DNA of 64,000 nt from Amycolatopsis lurida (GCF_900105055.1 NZ_FNTA01000004.1:1054001-1118000); one strand, 5' to 3'; positions 51,333-60,442 are shown, counted from the first letter of the stretch. Made by a program: numbers and translations. Notes: generated by a model from the sequence alone, not told the origin.

Positions 51333-53411
51333 ATGCCTGAACTGTCACGCCGTACGTTGCTGGGTGCCACCGGCGCCGCGGCCGCCACCACCCTTCTCCC
51401 GCCGTCCGTGCACGCCGCCATGGCCGAACCCATGCGGCGGGGCGGACTCGACGCCATCGAGCACGTGATCGTGCTGATGCAGGAGAACCGGTCGTTCGAT
51501 CACTACTACGGCAGCCTGCGCGGTGTCCGTGGCTTCTCCGACACGCATCCGCTCGAACTGCCGTCGGGCACCTCGGTGTTCGAGCAGCCGAATCCGGCCG
51601 GCGGCACGGTGTTGCCGTTCTCGGTGCGCAAAGCGGCCGAACTCGCCGGGCGGAAACCGGACGACATCCAGTACCTCGGCGACCTCGACCACAGCTGGAA
51701 CGGCAGCGGCAAGGCGTGGGCGCGCGGCTGGAACAACGGCTGGATCGCGGCGAAGACGCCGGCCACCATGACCTACTACGAGCGCCGGGACATCGCGCTC
51801 CAGTACGAACTCGCGGACACCTTCACCCTCTGCGACGCCTACCACTGCTCGGTCTTCGGCTCCACCAACCCGAACCGGAACTTCCTGTGGACCGGGACCA
51901 CCGGATTCGAACCGGGCAGCACGACGAACCGCGCGGTCACCAACGCCGCATACTCCTACGACCACAAGGGCTACGACTGGACGACGTACCCGGAGCGTCT
52001 CGAGGCCGCCGGGGTGCCGTGGCAGATCTACCAGGAGTGGGACAACTTCACCGACAACGCCGTCGAGTACTTCGTGCCGTTCAAGAAGGTCGGCACGAAG
52101 ATCCTCGCTTCGGTCGAGGGAAAGTTCCGTACCACCGAAGAGTTCTACGACACCCTGCTCAAGAAGACCCCCGAAGAGCGCACCAAGCTGCTGGCGCAGT
52201 TCGACGCCGGGGTCGCGAAACTGACGCCCGCCGAGCGGAACCTGTTCAAGAAGGCCATGTACCGCAGCGAGCCGGAGACGCTGGTGACCCGGCTGAAGGC
52301 GGACATCCAGGCGCGGCGACTGCCCGCGGTCAGCTGGCTGGTGCCGTCCGCGAAGGACTCCGAGCACCCCGGCGCGTCCACCCCGGTCGGCAGTGCGAAC
52401 CTGATCTACCGCGTGCTCGACGCGCTGGCGTCCGACCGCGAAACGTGGTCCAAGACGGTGCTGTTGATCAACTTCGACGAGAACGACGGCTACTTCGACC
52501 ACGTCCCGCCGCCGATGCCGCCCGGGAACGCGGCCAACGACGCGGACCACTTCAACGGCCAGCCGCTCGGTTTCGGCCCGCGTGTGCCGATGACGGTCGT
52601 CTCGCCGTGGTCGATCGGCGGCAACGTCGACTCCACCGTGTACGACCACACCTCGGTGCTGCGGTTCCTCGAACGCTGGACCGGGATCGCCGAGCCCAAC
52701 ATCAGCAAGTGGCGGCGCACCGTCGCGGGCGACCTCACCGGTGCCTTCGACTTCTCGCGCGCCGGACGTCAGCCGCGGGTGAACCGGCCCGGCCCGGTGC
52801 CCGCGCCGATCAGCCGCTGGCGGCCGTCCGCCCCGGCGGAGCAGAGCCTGCCCGTGGCCGAGCCCGGAAACCGGCCGTCGCGTCCGTTGCCGTACCAGGT
52901 TTCGGTCTCCGGCGCGGTGGACAAGGCGGGGAATCTGGCGCTGTCGCTGGCCAACAGCGGCTCGTCTTCGGCGCATTTCGCGCTGTACCCGTACAAGGGC
53001 GAATTCGCCGAGCCCGCCCACCGCGACGTCCGCGGTGAGGCGCCGGAGCTCGTCCGGCCGGCCGGCGACGAATACCGCGTCGTCGTCCAGGGGCCGAACC
53101 GGTCGTGGTGGGAGTTTCGCGGAAACCGTCGCGGAGCCGCCGCGGGTGTCGATGTCCGGACGCGCTTCCTGACCTGGCGCTCCGGTGTCGAGTTCAAACT
53201 GTCCAACTCGGGCACTTCGGCGCTGACGCTGCGGCTGTCGTCTTCGCGGTTCACGCGTGTCGTGCGGGTCGGGGCCGGGCGTTCGGTCACGGTGGACTGG
53301 CCGGTTTCGGGCGGCTGGTACGACGTGAAGGTCACCGCGGACGGCGATCCGTCGTTCCTGCGGACGCTGACCGCGCGGGTGGAGAACGGGCGGACCGGCG
53401 TCTCCTGCTGA
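51333..53411 (+). CDS. Secreted phosphocholine-type phospholipase C
   Basis: A 692-residue enzyme of the PLC/acid phosphatase superfamily. The Tat signal is SRRTLLGATGAAAATTLLPP. The catalytic part (about 35-480) has IVLMQENRSFDHYYGSLRG, GFSDTHPLEL, DHSWNGSGKAW, SVFGSTNPNRNFLWTGT and INFDENDGYFDHVPPPMPP, the usual metal and nucleophile regions. Two C-terminal DUF756-like beta domains (about 525-690) follow: YQVSVSGAVDKAGNLALSL and GVDVRTRFLTWRSGVEFKLS. It would act on phosphatidylcholine or sphingomyelin outside the cell. ATG 51333 has AAGG seven bases upstream. Confidence 0.9.
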   Translation: MPELSRRTLLGATGAAAATTLLPPSVHAAMAEPMRRGGLDAIEHVIVLMQENRSFDHYYGSLRGVRGFSDTHPLELPSGTSVFEQPNPAGGTVLPFSVRKAAELAGRKPDDIQYLGDLDHSWNGSGKAWARGWNNGWIAAKTPATMTYYERRDIALQYELADTFTLCDAYHCSVFGSTNPNRNFLWTGTTGFEPGSTTNRAVTNAAYSYDHKGYDWTTYPERLEAAGVPWQIYQEWDNFTDNAVEYFVPFKKVGTKILASVEGKFRTTEEFYDTLLKKTPEERTKLLAQFDAGVAKLTPAERNLFKKAMYRSEPETLVTRLKADIQARRLPAVSWLVPSAKDSEHPGASTPVGSANLIYRVLDALASDRETWSKTVLLINFDENDGYFDHVPPPMPPGNAANDADHFNGQPLGFGPRVPMTVVSPWSIGGNVDSTVYDHTSVLRFLERWTGIAEPNISKWRRTVAGDLTGAFDFSRAGRQPRVNRPGPVPAPISRWRPSAPAEQSLPVAEPGNRPSRPLPYQVSVSGAVDKAGNLALSLANSGSSSAHFALYPYKGEFAEPAHRDVRGEAPELVRPAGDEYRVVVQGPNRSWWEFRGNRRGAAAGVDVRTRFLTWRSGVEFKLSNSGTSALTLRLSSSRFTRVVRVGAGRSVTVDWPVSGGWYDVKVTADGDPSFLRTLTARVENGRTGVSC

Positions 53412-53417
53412 TCGTTC

Positions 53418-53466
53418 CGTGAAGGCCTCCTTCCCTATCCCGAGAGTAGGGAAGGAGGCCTTCACG
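53418..53466. terminator. Bidirectional terminator hairpin (GAAGGCCTCCTT family)
   Basis: CGTGAAGGCCTCCTTCCCTA (53418-53437), loop TCCCGAGAG, and the exact complement at 53447-53466: 20 perfect pairs. It lies between the convergent phospholipase C and membrane-protein genes, and 15 bases of its stem match the metK hairpin at 8507-8551. Confidence 0.85.
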
Positions 53467-53468
53467 TA

Positions 53469-54059
53469 CTACGGCCGGCGCCTCCGCCAGTACGCGAAGC
53501 AGACTGCCGCCAGCAGCGGGCCCCAAAGCAGGAGCGGGGCGTAGGTGAGTTCGAAGAAGGCGAGTTTCCAGCCGTGCAGTGACTTCGTGGGGTAATCGGC
53601 AGGGAGGGGGTCGCCTTGGAGGGTGATCCCGGACAGCTCGGTGACGACGGCGGCGGTCCACAGAACGGTCAGGACCGCGGCGCCGAGAGCGGCGGGCACG
53701 ACCGCGGCGAGTGGCGGCACTCGGCGGCCGCCAAGTAGCGGAATCCAGCGCGGGAAGACCTCTCCCCACCCGGCGATCAGCCCGATGGCGGTGAAGGCGA
53801 TCAGCTCGGAGACGACGGACAACGCGATGACGTACACCGGCCCCGGCAACCACGCCGGGAGCTGGCCCGCACCGTGCGGGCCGTCACCGCCGATGTCGAA
53901 GACGACGGTCATGATCCGCCACAGGCCGGACGGGAGCACGGTGAAGGGGATGGCGTAGGCCGCGACCTTGGCCCAGCGGGGGACGCCGGGCACCGGGGCG
54001 TGCGCTCTGATCCACGCGGCGCGCAGCCGCCCGGTCGCGGCGGCTTGGTGGACGGTCAT
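53469..54059 (-). CDS. Multi-helix membrane protein, unassigned
   Basis: A 196-residue protein with about five helices (about 28-48, 72-92, 108-130, 165-185) and a cytoplasmic RRRRP end. It starts MTVHQAAATGRLRAAWIRAHAPVP. I do not recognise a family. The extracellular loop holds SGITLQGDPLPADYPTKSLH. It lies between the phospholipase C and VOC genes, transcribed towards the former. Confidence 0.6.
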   Translation of the reverse strand: MTVHQAAATGRLRAAWIRAHAPVPGVPRWAKVAAYAIPFTVLPSGLWRIMTVVFDIGGDGPHGAGQLPAWLPGPVYVIALSVVSELIAFTAIGLIAGWGEVFPRWIPLLGGRRVPPLAAVVPAALGAAVLTVLWTAAVVTELSGITLQGDPLPADYPTKSLHGWKLAFFELTYAPLLLWGPLLAAVCFAYWRRRRP

Positions 54060-54212
54060 ACGGGCTCCTCGGGTTCCACTCGCTTGATCGATCTCAACGA
54101 TCACCGCCGCCCTGGTCCCCCGCGTCCCCCGCCGGATGGAAACGGGTCCACTCCATGGGGGAACGCGCCTTATTCGGTTGCGTGGAGGTCGCCTTCGTTT
54201 CTAGCGTCGCTC

Positions 54213-54884
54213 ATGACCGTCACCCTGCACGCGCTCAGTTTCGCCGCACACGACCCGCGTCGTCTCGCCCGTTTCTGGACGGGCCTCCTCGGCCCGGAAA
54301 TGGACGCCGACACCGGTTTTCGGCTCAGCTTCGTGCCATCGGACGAACCGAAGACCCGCCAGAACCAGATGCATTTCGACCTCACGAGCGAGTCCCTTGA
54401 AGACCAGGAGCGGACGGTCGCCAGGGCGCTCGAACTCGGCGGACGGCATATCGACGTCGGCCAGCGCCCCGAGGAGAAGCACGTGGTGCTCGCCGACCCC
54501 GAGGGCAACGAGTTCTGCGTCATCGGGCCGGGCAACGACTTCCTCGCCGACTGTGGTTTCGTCGGCGCCGTCTCGTGCGACGGTTCGCAAGAGGTCGGCT
54601 ACTTCTGGAGCGAGGCGCTCGGCTGGCCGCTGGTGTGGGACCAGGACCAGGAGACCGCGATCCGGTCGCCGCACGGCGGCCCGAAGATCACCTGGGGCGG
54701 CCCGCCGTTCACCCCGAAAACCGGACCGAACCGGCTGCGCTTCATTCTGAACGGCACGGCCGCGGAGGCCGAGCGACTGGTCGCGCTCGGCGCGACCCGG
54801 CTCGGCGCCCGGGACGGGCTGGTGGAGATGGCGGATCCCGATGGGAACGAGTTTTCCTTCGTGATACGGGAAACGGCGGCATAA
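54213..54884 (+). CDS. VOC family protein, two-domain
   Basis: A 223-residue protein of two VOC halves: LHALSFAAHDPRRLARFWTGLL to EGNEFCVIGPG (about 1-115), and EVGYFWSEALGWPLVWDQDQ to DPDGNEFSFVIRE (about 120-220). Each half ends with the metal-ligand Glu (NEF). Members are glyoxalase-like or antibiotic-binding; I cannot say which. A -10-like TAGCGT (54202-54207) five bases before ATG suggests a leaderless mRNA. Confidence 0.82.
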   Translation: MTVTLHALSFAAHDPRRLARFWTGLLGPEMDADTGFRLSFVPSDEPKTRQNQMHFDLTSESLEDQERTVARALELGGRHIDVGQRPEEKHVVLADPEGNEFCVIGPGNDFLADCGFVGAVSCDGSQEVGYFWSEALGWPLVWDQDQETAIRSPHGGPKITWGGPPFTPKTGPNRLRFILNGTAAEAERLVALGATRLGARDGLVEMADPDGNEFSFVIRETAA

Positions 54885-54977
54885 CACGCACGGGATGTGG
54901 CCGGAATTATGGCCACCGCCGACGAAGCCGGACCTGACGAACCACAGGTACGCTCCGCCGTACGGCACCGGATGGAA

Positions 54978-54993
54978 ATTGGTCTACACCTAT
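54978..54993 (+). promoter_or_regulatory. dre-like operator upstream of the chitinase
   Basis: ATTGGTCTACACCTAT differs by one base from the palindrome GGTCTAGACC at the DasR-site centre and matches the site at 34947 in its first nine bases. It overlaps a TTGACG element (54993-54998). In Streptomyces chitinase genes carry such sites. The remaining 178-base gap shows only this and the ribosome site. Confidence 0.7.
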
Positions 54994-55062
54994 TGACGCG
55001 CGGCAGGTCAGCGGCTCAAGCTGCTGAGACCGAGGGCCATCTTCCACTGTCGGAGGTTCGGC

Positions 55063-57441
55063 GTGCCAAGGAGAACCAGGAAACTACTCCCCCTGCTGGC
55101 GTCGCTCATCACGCTGGCCGGACTCATGATCGTCGTCGTCACCCCGTCCACGTCGAGCGCGGCGGGCCATGAGGACTGCCGTCCCGACGGGCTGTACCGG
55201 ACACCCGGCGTCGAGACCCCCTACTGCACCGTCTACGACACCGCGGGCCGCGAATCCCTGGGAGAAGGGCATTCCCGCCGTGTGATCGGCTACTTCACCA
55301 GCTGGCGCACCGGGAAGAACGGCGCACCGGCCTATCTGGTCAACAACATCCCGTGGTCGAAGGTCACCCACCTCAACTACGCGTTCGCACATGTGGACGC
55401 GCAGAACAAGGTGTCGGTCGGCGCGCCGAGCGCGACCAACGAGTCCATCGGCATGGAATGGCCGGGCGTGCCCGGCGCCGAGATGGATCCGTCGTTGCCC
55501 TACAAGGGACACTTCAACCTGCTGACCAAGTACAAGAAGCAGCACCCGAACGTGAAGTCGCTGATCTCGATCGGCGGCTGGGCCGAGACCGGCGGCTTCC
55601 TGAACCCCGACGGCACCCGCAACGCCTCCGGCGGGTTCTACAAGATGACGCAGACCCAAGCCGGTATCGACGTCTTCGCGGATTCCGTCGTGGAATTCCT
55701 GCGCGCCTACGGTTTCAACGGCGCGGACATCGACTACGAATACGCGACGTCGGCGAACTACGCCGGCAACCCGGACGACTACTGGATCGCGCAGGCCAAT
55801 CGCGGCACCCTCTGGGCGGGCTACGAGAACCTGATGCGCACGCTGCGCGAGAAGCTCGACCGGGCGGGAGCCGCCGACGGCAAGCACTACCTGCTGACCG
55901 CCGCCGTGCCGGCGTCCGGCTGGTTGCTGCGCGGCCAGGAGGTCTACGGCGTCACGCGCTATCTCGACTACGCCAACATGATGAGCTACGACCTGCACGG
56001 CGCGTGGAACCAGTTCGTCGGGCCGAACGCCGCGCTCTACGACTCCGGCAACGACGCGGAACTCGCGCACTGGCAGGTGTACACGACACCGCAGTACGAC
56101 GGGCAGGGCTATCTCAACACCGACTGGGCCTATCACTACTTCCGCGGCGCCATGCAGGCAGGCCGGATCAACATCGGCGTCGGGTTCTACACCCGCGGCT
56201 GGCAAGGCGTGTCCGGCGGGACGAACGGGTTGTGGGGCAAGGCTCCGCTACCGGACCAGAAACAGTGTCCACCGGGGACCGGATCCCATGTCGGTTCGAC
56301 GGTGCCGTGCGGCAACGGCGCGATCGGCATCGACAACCTCTGGCACGATCTCGGCCTGGCGGGCGGCGAGGTCCCCGCGGGCGCGAACCCCATGTGGCAC
56401 GCGAAGAACCTCGAGAACGAGGTCACGCCGGACTACCTGGAGGCGTACGGGCTGACGCCGAAGACCGACCCGACGGACCGGATCTCGGGCTCCTACAACC
56501 GGCATTACGACAACACGATGGTGACGCCGTGGCTGTGGAACAACGACAAGAAGGTGTTCCTGTCCACTGAGGACGAAGCCTCGCTCGCCACAAAGGCCAA
56601 GTACGTGGCCGACAAGGGCATCGGCGGGATCATGATCTGGGAACTGGCCGGCGACTACGCCTTCGACGAAGCCAAGGGCCAGTACTTCATGGGCGACACG
56701 CTGATCACGAAGATCAACGACGGCCTGCGCGGCGCCGCCCCGTACGGCAACGCCAAGTCGCCGCGTCCCGCCCCGTCGTCGGTGCTGAACGCGAACGTCA
56801 ACCTGACCGGCTTCGCGCTGGGCGACGCGAACTACCCGATCACCCCGCGGATGCGCATCACCAACAATTCGACCACCACCATCCCCGGTGGAACGAAGAT
56901 CGAGTTCGACTACGGCACCAGCGCACCCGGCAGCATGTCCGACCAGTCCGGCTTCGGCCTGACGGTCACGAGCAAGGGCCACAGCGGGCCCAACGTCGGC
57001 GGGATGAAGGGAGACTTCCAGCATGTCGCGGTGACCGTGCCGACCTGGCAGAACATCGCGCCGGGCGCCACCGTCGAGATCCGGCTGAACTACTACATGC
57101 CGATCGCGGCGCCGTCGAACTTCACGTTCACCTTCGGCGGGACGACCTACGCGATCGCGTCGGATCACCCGCGTGGCGGTGGTGCTCCGCCGACGACCAC
57201 CACGACCACGGGAACGACGACGGGTACGACCACCACGACCAGTCCGACCACGACGCGGACGACCACCACCACGCCGACGACGACCACGTCGGTACCGTCC
57301 GACGCCTGGAAGCCGAACGTCGATTACGCCACCGGCGCCCGGGTGACCCACAACGGCGCGGCGTACGTGTGCCGTCAGGGCCACCGGTCCCTGCCCGGCT
57401 GGGAGCCGCCGAACGTGCCTGCCCTCTGGACTCCCGCCTGA
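55063..57441 (+). CDS. Secreted GH18 chitinase with C-terminal chitin-binding modules
   Basis: A 792-residue chitinase. Signal peptide to about residue 34 (RRTRKLLPLLASLITLAGLM). The GH18 domain (about 72-560) has SLISIGGWAETGGF and the catalytic FNGADIDYEYATS: Asp222, Asp224, Glu226 as acid; the first Asp of DxxDxDxE is Asn219. YANMMSYDLHGAWNQF and IGGIMIWELAGDY complete the site. A beta domain (about 575-700) resembling cellulose/chitin-binding modules, a Thr-rich linker (about 705-746) and a CBM5/12-type module (DAWKPNVDYATGARVTHNGA) follow. Frees chitobiose for the GlcNAc PTS. GTG 55063 has CGGAGG eight bases upstream. Confidence 0.93.
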   Translation: MPRRTRKLLPLLASLITLAGLMIVVVTPSTSSAAGHEDCRPDGLYRTPGVETPYCTVYDTAGRESLGEGHSRRVIGYFTSWRTGKNGAPAYLVNNIPWSKVTHLNYAFAHVDAQNKVSVGAPSATNESIGMEWPGVPGAEMDPSLPYKGHFNLLTKYKKQHPNVKSLISIGGWAETGGFLNPDGTRNASGGFYKMTQTQAGIDVFADSVVEFLRAYGFNGADIDYEYATSANYAGNPDDYWIAQANRGTLWAGYENLMRTLREKLDRAGAADGKHYLLTAAVPASGWLLRGQEVYGVTRYLDYANMMSYDLHGAWNQFVGPNAALYDSGNDAELAHWQVYTTPQYDGQGYLNTDWAYHYFRGAMQAGRINIGVGFYTRGWQGVSGGTNGLWGKAPLPDQKQCPPGTGSHVGSTVPCGNGAIGIDNLWHDLGLAGGEVPAGANPMWHAKNLENEVTPDYLEAYGLTPKTDPTDRISGSYNRHYDNTMVTPWLWNNDKKVFLSTEDEASLATKAKYVADKGIGGIMIWELAGDYAFDEAKGQYFMGDTLITKINDGLRGAAPYGNAKSPRPAPSSVLNANVNLTGFALGDANYPITPRMRITNNSTTTIPGGTKIEFDYGTSAPGSMSDQSGFGLTVTSKGHSGPNVGGMKGDFQHVAVTVPTWQNIAPGATVEIRLNYYMPIAAPSNFTFTFGGTTYAIASDHPRGGGAPPTTTTTTGTTTGTTTTTSPTTTRTTTTTPTTTTSVPSDAWKPNVDYATGARVTHNGAAYVCRQGHRSLPGWEPPNVPALWTPA

Positions 57442-57457
57442 CAGACCCCGGCAGCGC

Positions 57458-57505
57458 GCTCGTGAGTGGTAAGGACGGTTCTAACCGTCCTTACCACTCA
57501 CGAGC
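57458..57505. terminator. Bidirectional terminator, 23-base perfect stem
   Basis: The arm 57458-57480 (begins GCTCGTGAGTGGTAAGGACG) is exactly complementary to 57483-57505 with CT between. It lies between the convergent chitinase and mtnD genes. It is the longest terminator-like stem of the window, apart from the 24-base repeat at 31.8 kb. Confidence 0.85.
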
Positions 57506-57514
57506 CCAAAGCGG

Positions 57515-58093
57515 TCAGTAGCGCCCGGCGGTCAACGTGTCGAAGTCCGGGAAATCCCCCGCCAGCGTCGCGCCGGTGAAGTTGCCGACCCACCCGCCGT
57601 CGTCGTGGAAGAACCGGATGGACACGTAGTCGGGCCGCGTGCCCATGTCGAACCAGTGCGTGGTGTTCGCGGGCACGCTCAGCAGGTCTCCCGCCTCGCA
57701 CAGCACCGCGTACACCTTGCCCCCGACGTGCAGGTAGAACACGCCGGACCCCCGCGCGAAGAAGCGGTCTTCGTCATCGTCGTGGGTGTGCTCGGCGAGG
57801 AACTTCTGCCGCGCTTCGGCGGCGTCGGCCGCCCAGCCGGGCTCGTCCGACGGGGTCATCCGGACGGCGTCCACGAAGGTGTAGCCCTCGGCCGCCGAGA
57901 CCTTGCCGATCGGTTCCTCGTAGGCGGCCAGCACCTGCTCAGGCGTCACTTCGCGCGGCAGATCCGGGACGAGGTCCCAGCGTTCGAACCGGACGCCGAG
58001 CCGCCCGAGTTCCCCGGTGATCACGGCCGGGTCCTCGGTCCTGAGCGCGATCTCGCCGGGCCGGTCGTCCGGCCACACGGTCAGCAGGGTCAT
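57515..58093 (-). CDS. mtnD: Acireductone dioxygenase
   Basis: Oxygen-dependent step of methionine salvage, converting the acireductone to the keto acid of methionine (Fe) or to an off-pathway product (Ni). The 192-residue cupin has EHTHDDDEDRFF (His, His, Glu) and THWFDMG (His) as the four metal ligands. ATG 58093 has GAAAGGGGAG nine bases upstream. Last gene of the operon; overlaps mtnB (ATGA). Confidence 0.93.
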   Translation of the reverse strand: MTLLTVWPDDRPGEIALRTEDPAVITGELGRLGVRFERWDLVPDLPREVTPEQVLAAYEEPIGKVSAAEGYTFVDAVRMTPSDEPGWAADAAEARQKFLAEHTHDDDEDRFFARGSGVFYLHVGGKVYAVLCEAGDLLSVPANTTHWFDMGTRPDYVSIRFFHDDGGWVGNFTGATLAGDFPDFDTLTAGRY

Positions 58094-58722
58094 CGCACTC
58101 CCCTTTCTCCACCGACAAGTCTTGTCTCTACCCGGAACCGGAGCAACCACTCCAAACATTCCAGGCGATGGCGCGCGTGGCGCAGGTCATCGCCCCAGAC
58201 GTAGATCCCATGCCGCGCGACGATCACCGCCGGCGTGTCGGCCCGGAACCCCGCCTCGAACGCGTCACCGAGGACACGCATGTCCTGCCCGTTGGCGATC
58301 ACCGGGACGGTCACCAGGTCGTCGTGCGCGGCGCGGCCGAAGCCCTTGAGCATCTCCAGGTCCCGCAGTTCGACGCCGTCCGGCCAATGCTCGGCGGCGA
58401 CCACCGGCGCGAGCGCGTGCACGTGGATCACCGCGCCCGCACCCGACACCGCCGCGATCCGGGCGTGCAGCCCGGCCTCCGCCGACGGCACCTTCTCCGG
58501 ATGCGGCTGGTCGGCGACGGCCAGCCCGTCTTCGCCGACCACCACGACGTCGTCGCTGGTCAGCTCGCCCTTGTCCCGGCCGCTGACGGTGACGGCGACC
58601 CGCAGCGGATCGCGCCCGAGCACCACCGAAAGGTTGCCCGACGTGCCCCGCATCCAGCCCATCCCGGCGAACCGGGCGGACTCCTCCGCCAGCGCGCGTC
58701 CGGCGAGTTCCAGAAGACTCAT
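58090..58722 (-). CDS. mtnB: Methylthioribulose-1-phosphate dehydratase
   Basis: Class II aldolase-fold, Zn-dependent, 210 residues. Signatures: GWMRGTSGNLSVVLG, the acidic EAGLHARIAAVSGAGAVIHVHA (metal His pair) and VARHGIYVWGDDLRHARHRLECLEW, with the third His. Overlaps mtnC by four bases (ATGA). The mtnB-mtnD pair after mtnC is normal for bacteria that use separate enzymes. Confidence 0.92.
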   Translation of the reverse strand: MSLLELAGRALAEESARFAGMGWMRGTSGNLSVVLGRDPLRVAVTVSGRDKGELTSDDVVVVGEDGLAVADQPHPEKVPSAEAGLHARIAAVSGAGAVIHVHALAPVVAAEHWPDGVELRDLEMLKGFGRAAHDDLVTVPVIANGQDMRVLGDAFEAGFRADTPAVIVARHGIYVWGDDLRHARHRLECLEWLLRFRVETRLVGGERGVR

Positions 58723-59435
58723 CGACGGACGACCTTCACCTCGTCGAATGTCCGGATGGTCCGATGCGTCCCGAAATCGGCGTCGCCGAACGGCTCCCCC
58801 TCGCGGGCGAGGCCGACGGTCTGCCAGCCGTCGGCGGCGGCCCCGTCGAGTTCGGCCGGGACGTCGGAGAAGAACACGATGTCACCCGGTTCGGCTTCCA
58901 GCGCGGAGGCGATCGCGCGGTACGACGGCGCCTCGCGCTTCGGCCCGGCGTTGACGGTGTCGAAATGCTTCTCGAACAGGCCGGTGACGTCACCGTCGGT
59001 GGTCCGCGAGAACGACGCGATCTGCCCGGCGACCGATCCGGAGGAGAACACCGCGAGCCGCAGCCCGGACTCGTGCCACGACCGCAGAGCCGGGGCGACG
59101 TCGCCGAAGAACTCCGTCGTCAGGTCACCCTCGGCGTACCCGCGCTGCCAGATGAGCCCCTGCAACGTCTTCAGCGGCGCGATCTTCTGGTCGGCGTCCA
59201 TCCAGCCGTGCAGCACCCGCACGACGTCCACTGTGGACACGTCCGCCGCGAGCCCGCCGAGTTCCTTGATCTCGGCGACAGCGCCGGCTACTTCGAGGTC
59301 GTCGGCGTGCTCGTCGATCCACGGACCCAGCCGCGGGCGCGCGTAGTCGTAGAGGGTCACGTGCACGTAGCTGGTGGCCGTCAGCGTGCCCTCGATGTCG
59401 AGGACCACCCATCGGGCGGTCAGCGTTGCGGTCAC
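58719..59435 (-). CDS. mtnC: Acireductone synthase (enolase-phosphatase E1)
   Basis: A 238-residue HAD hydrolase doing both enolisation and dephosphorylation. Motif I WVVLDIEGTLTATSYVHV, motif II AVFSSGSVAGQ, motif III Lys in GPKREAPSYRAIA and motif IV VFFSDVPAELDGA are in order. GTG 59435 overlaps the mtnA-like stop (GTGA); a longer frame upstream is not used. Confidence 0.92.
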   Translation of the reverse strand: MTATLTARWVVLDIEGTLTATSYVHVTLYDYARPRLGPWIDEHADDLEVAGAVAEIKELGGLAADVSTVDVVRVLHGWMDADQKIAPLKTLQGLIWQRGYAEGDLTTEFFGDVAPALRSWHESGLRLAVFSSGSVAGQIASFSRTTDGDVTGLFEKHFDTVNAGPKREAPSYRAIASALEAEPGDIVFFSDVPAELDGAAADGWQTVGLAREGEPFGDADFGTHRTIRTFDEVKVVRR

Positions 59436-60442
59436 TGGTTCGCTTCCCCTTCTGCGTAGTACTCGCGGAGCCGTCCGGGCTCGAAGGCCCCGCGGTCGGT
59501 CACCACCGCGGTCACGAACCGCGGTGGTGTCACGTCGAAGGCCGGATAGTGCCCACGGACGCGTTCGCTCGCGACGCGGTGGCCGAGCGCGCTCAGCACC
59601 TCGTCGCCGTCGCGGTATTCGATCGGCACGTCGGCGCCGGTCGGTGCCGCCTGATCGGGTGCCTGGACCATCGCGTGAAACGGCACGCCGAACGCCTTCG
59701 CCGCCACCGCGAGCCCCAGGGTGCCGATCTTGTTGACGACGTGGCCGTCCATCGTGACCCGGTCGGCCGCGGTCACCAGCGCGCCGACCTCGCCCGAGGA
59801 CAGCACCGCGGCACCCATCCCGTCGGTGATCAGCCGGGTGTCGGCGCCCATCTCGGCGAGCGTCTCGGCGGTCAGCCGCGCGCCCTGCAGATACGGCCGG
59901 GTTTCCGTGCACAGGAAGGAGAACTCTTTGCCCTGCCGCCGCGCGGCGAGCACGAATTCGACCAGGTACAGGTCCGCCCAGCAATGCGTCAGCACCGTCG
60001 CCCCGCCCGGCACCAGCGCGGCCGCGTGCTCGCCGAGCGCCCGGCTGCGTGACCGATACAATTCGTCACCTGCTTGCGCACCCCTCGACGCGGCTTCGAC
60101 GAGGGCATCGGCCGATGTGTCCACTTCGGACAGTACGGCGGCGACGGCCTTGCGCAGGTGGTTGTTGGTCTTGCGGGTCGCGACGATCCGCTCCCCCGCC
60201 CGCTCCAGGTACGCCCGAGGGTCGGCGAACCCGGACGCCTCGCGGGCGGCGAGCACCATCGCACCCAACGCGGCGAAGTACGGCCCGGAAGACTGCGTGA
60301 CCATCTCTTCGATGGCCACCGCGACCTCTTCCGAAGTCCGGCAGAGCACCCATTCCCGCTTGAACGGGAAGACCCGGCGGTCGAGGATGTGCACGCCGTC
60401 GTCGTCGAGGCGGACGCTTTCGGCGAGGATCGGCAGCGTCAT
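59432..60442 (-). CDS. mtnA: MtnA-like sugar phosphate isomerase (eIF2B fold)
   Basis: A 336-residue protein of the eIF2B/MtnA isomerase family. The catalytic Cys lies in VLTHCWADLYLVEFV and the Asp in TAADRVTMDGHVVNKIGTLG. In classical methylthioribose-1-phosphate isomerase these read THCNxGxLA and GADRxxxNGDxxNKIGT, so both loops differ: Trp-Ala-Asp replaces Asn-x-Gly and Asp replaces Asn. ETRPYLQGARLTAETLAEMG is normal. Position between a phosphorylase and mtnC says it acts as MtnA, but a modified substrate preference is possible. ATG 60442 overlaps the oxygenase stop by one base. Confidence 0.82.
   Translation of the reverse strand: MTLPILAESVRLDDDGVHILDRRVFPFKREWVLCRTSEEVAVAIEEMVTQSSGPYFAALGAMVLAAREASGFADPRAYLERAGERIVATRKTNNHLRKAVAAVLSEVDTSADALVEAASRGAQAGDELYRSRSRALGEHAAALVPGGATVLTHCWADLYLVEFVLAARRQGKEFSFLCTETRPYLQGARLTAETLAEMGADTRLITDGMGAAVLSSGEVGALVTAADRVTMDGHVVNKIGTLGLAVAAKAFGVPFHAMVQAPDQAAPTGADVPIEYRDGDEVLSALGHRVASERVRGHYPAFDVTPPRFVTAVVTDRGAFEPGRLREYYAEGEANQ

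Noticed and set aside
51345..53465. 706-codon open frame on the minus strand opposite phospholipase C
   Set aside because: Shadow of the phospholipase gene. It starts within the terminator hairpin, as does a similar frame at 8506; both open with the same residues only because the hairpin is repeated.
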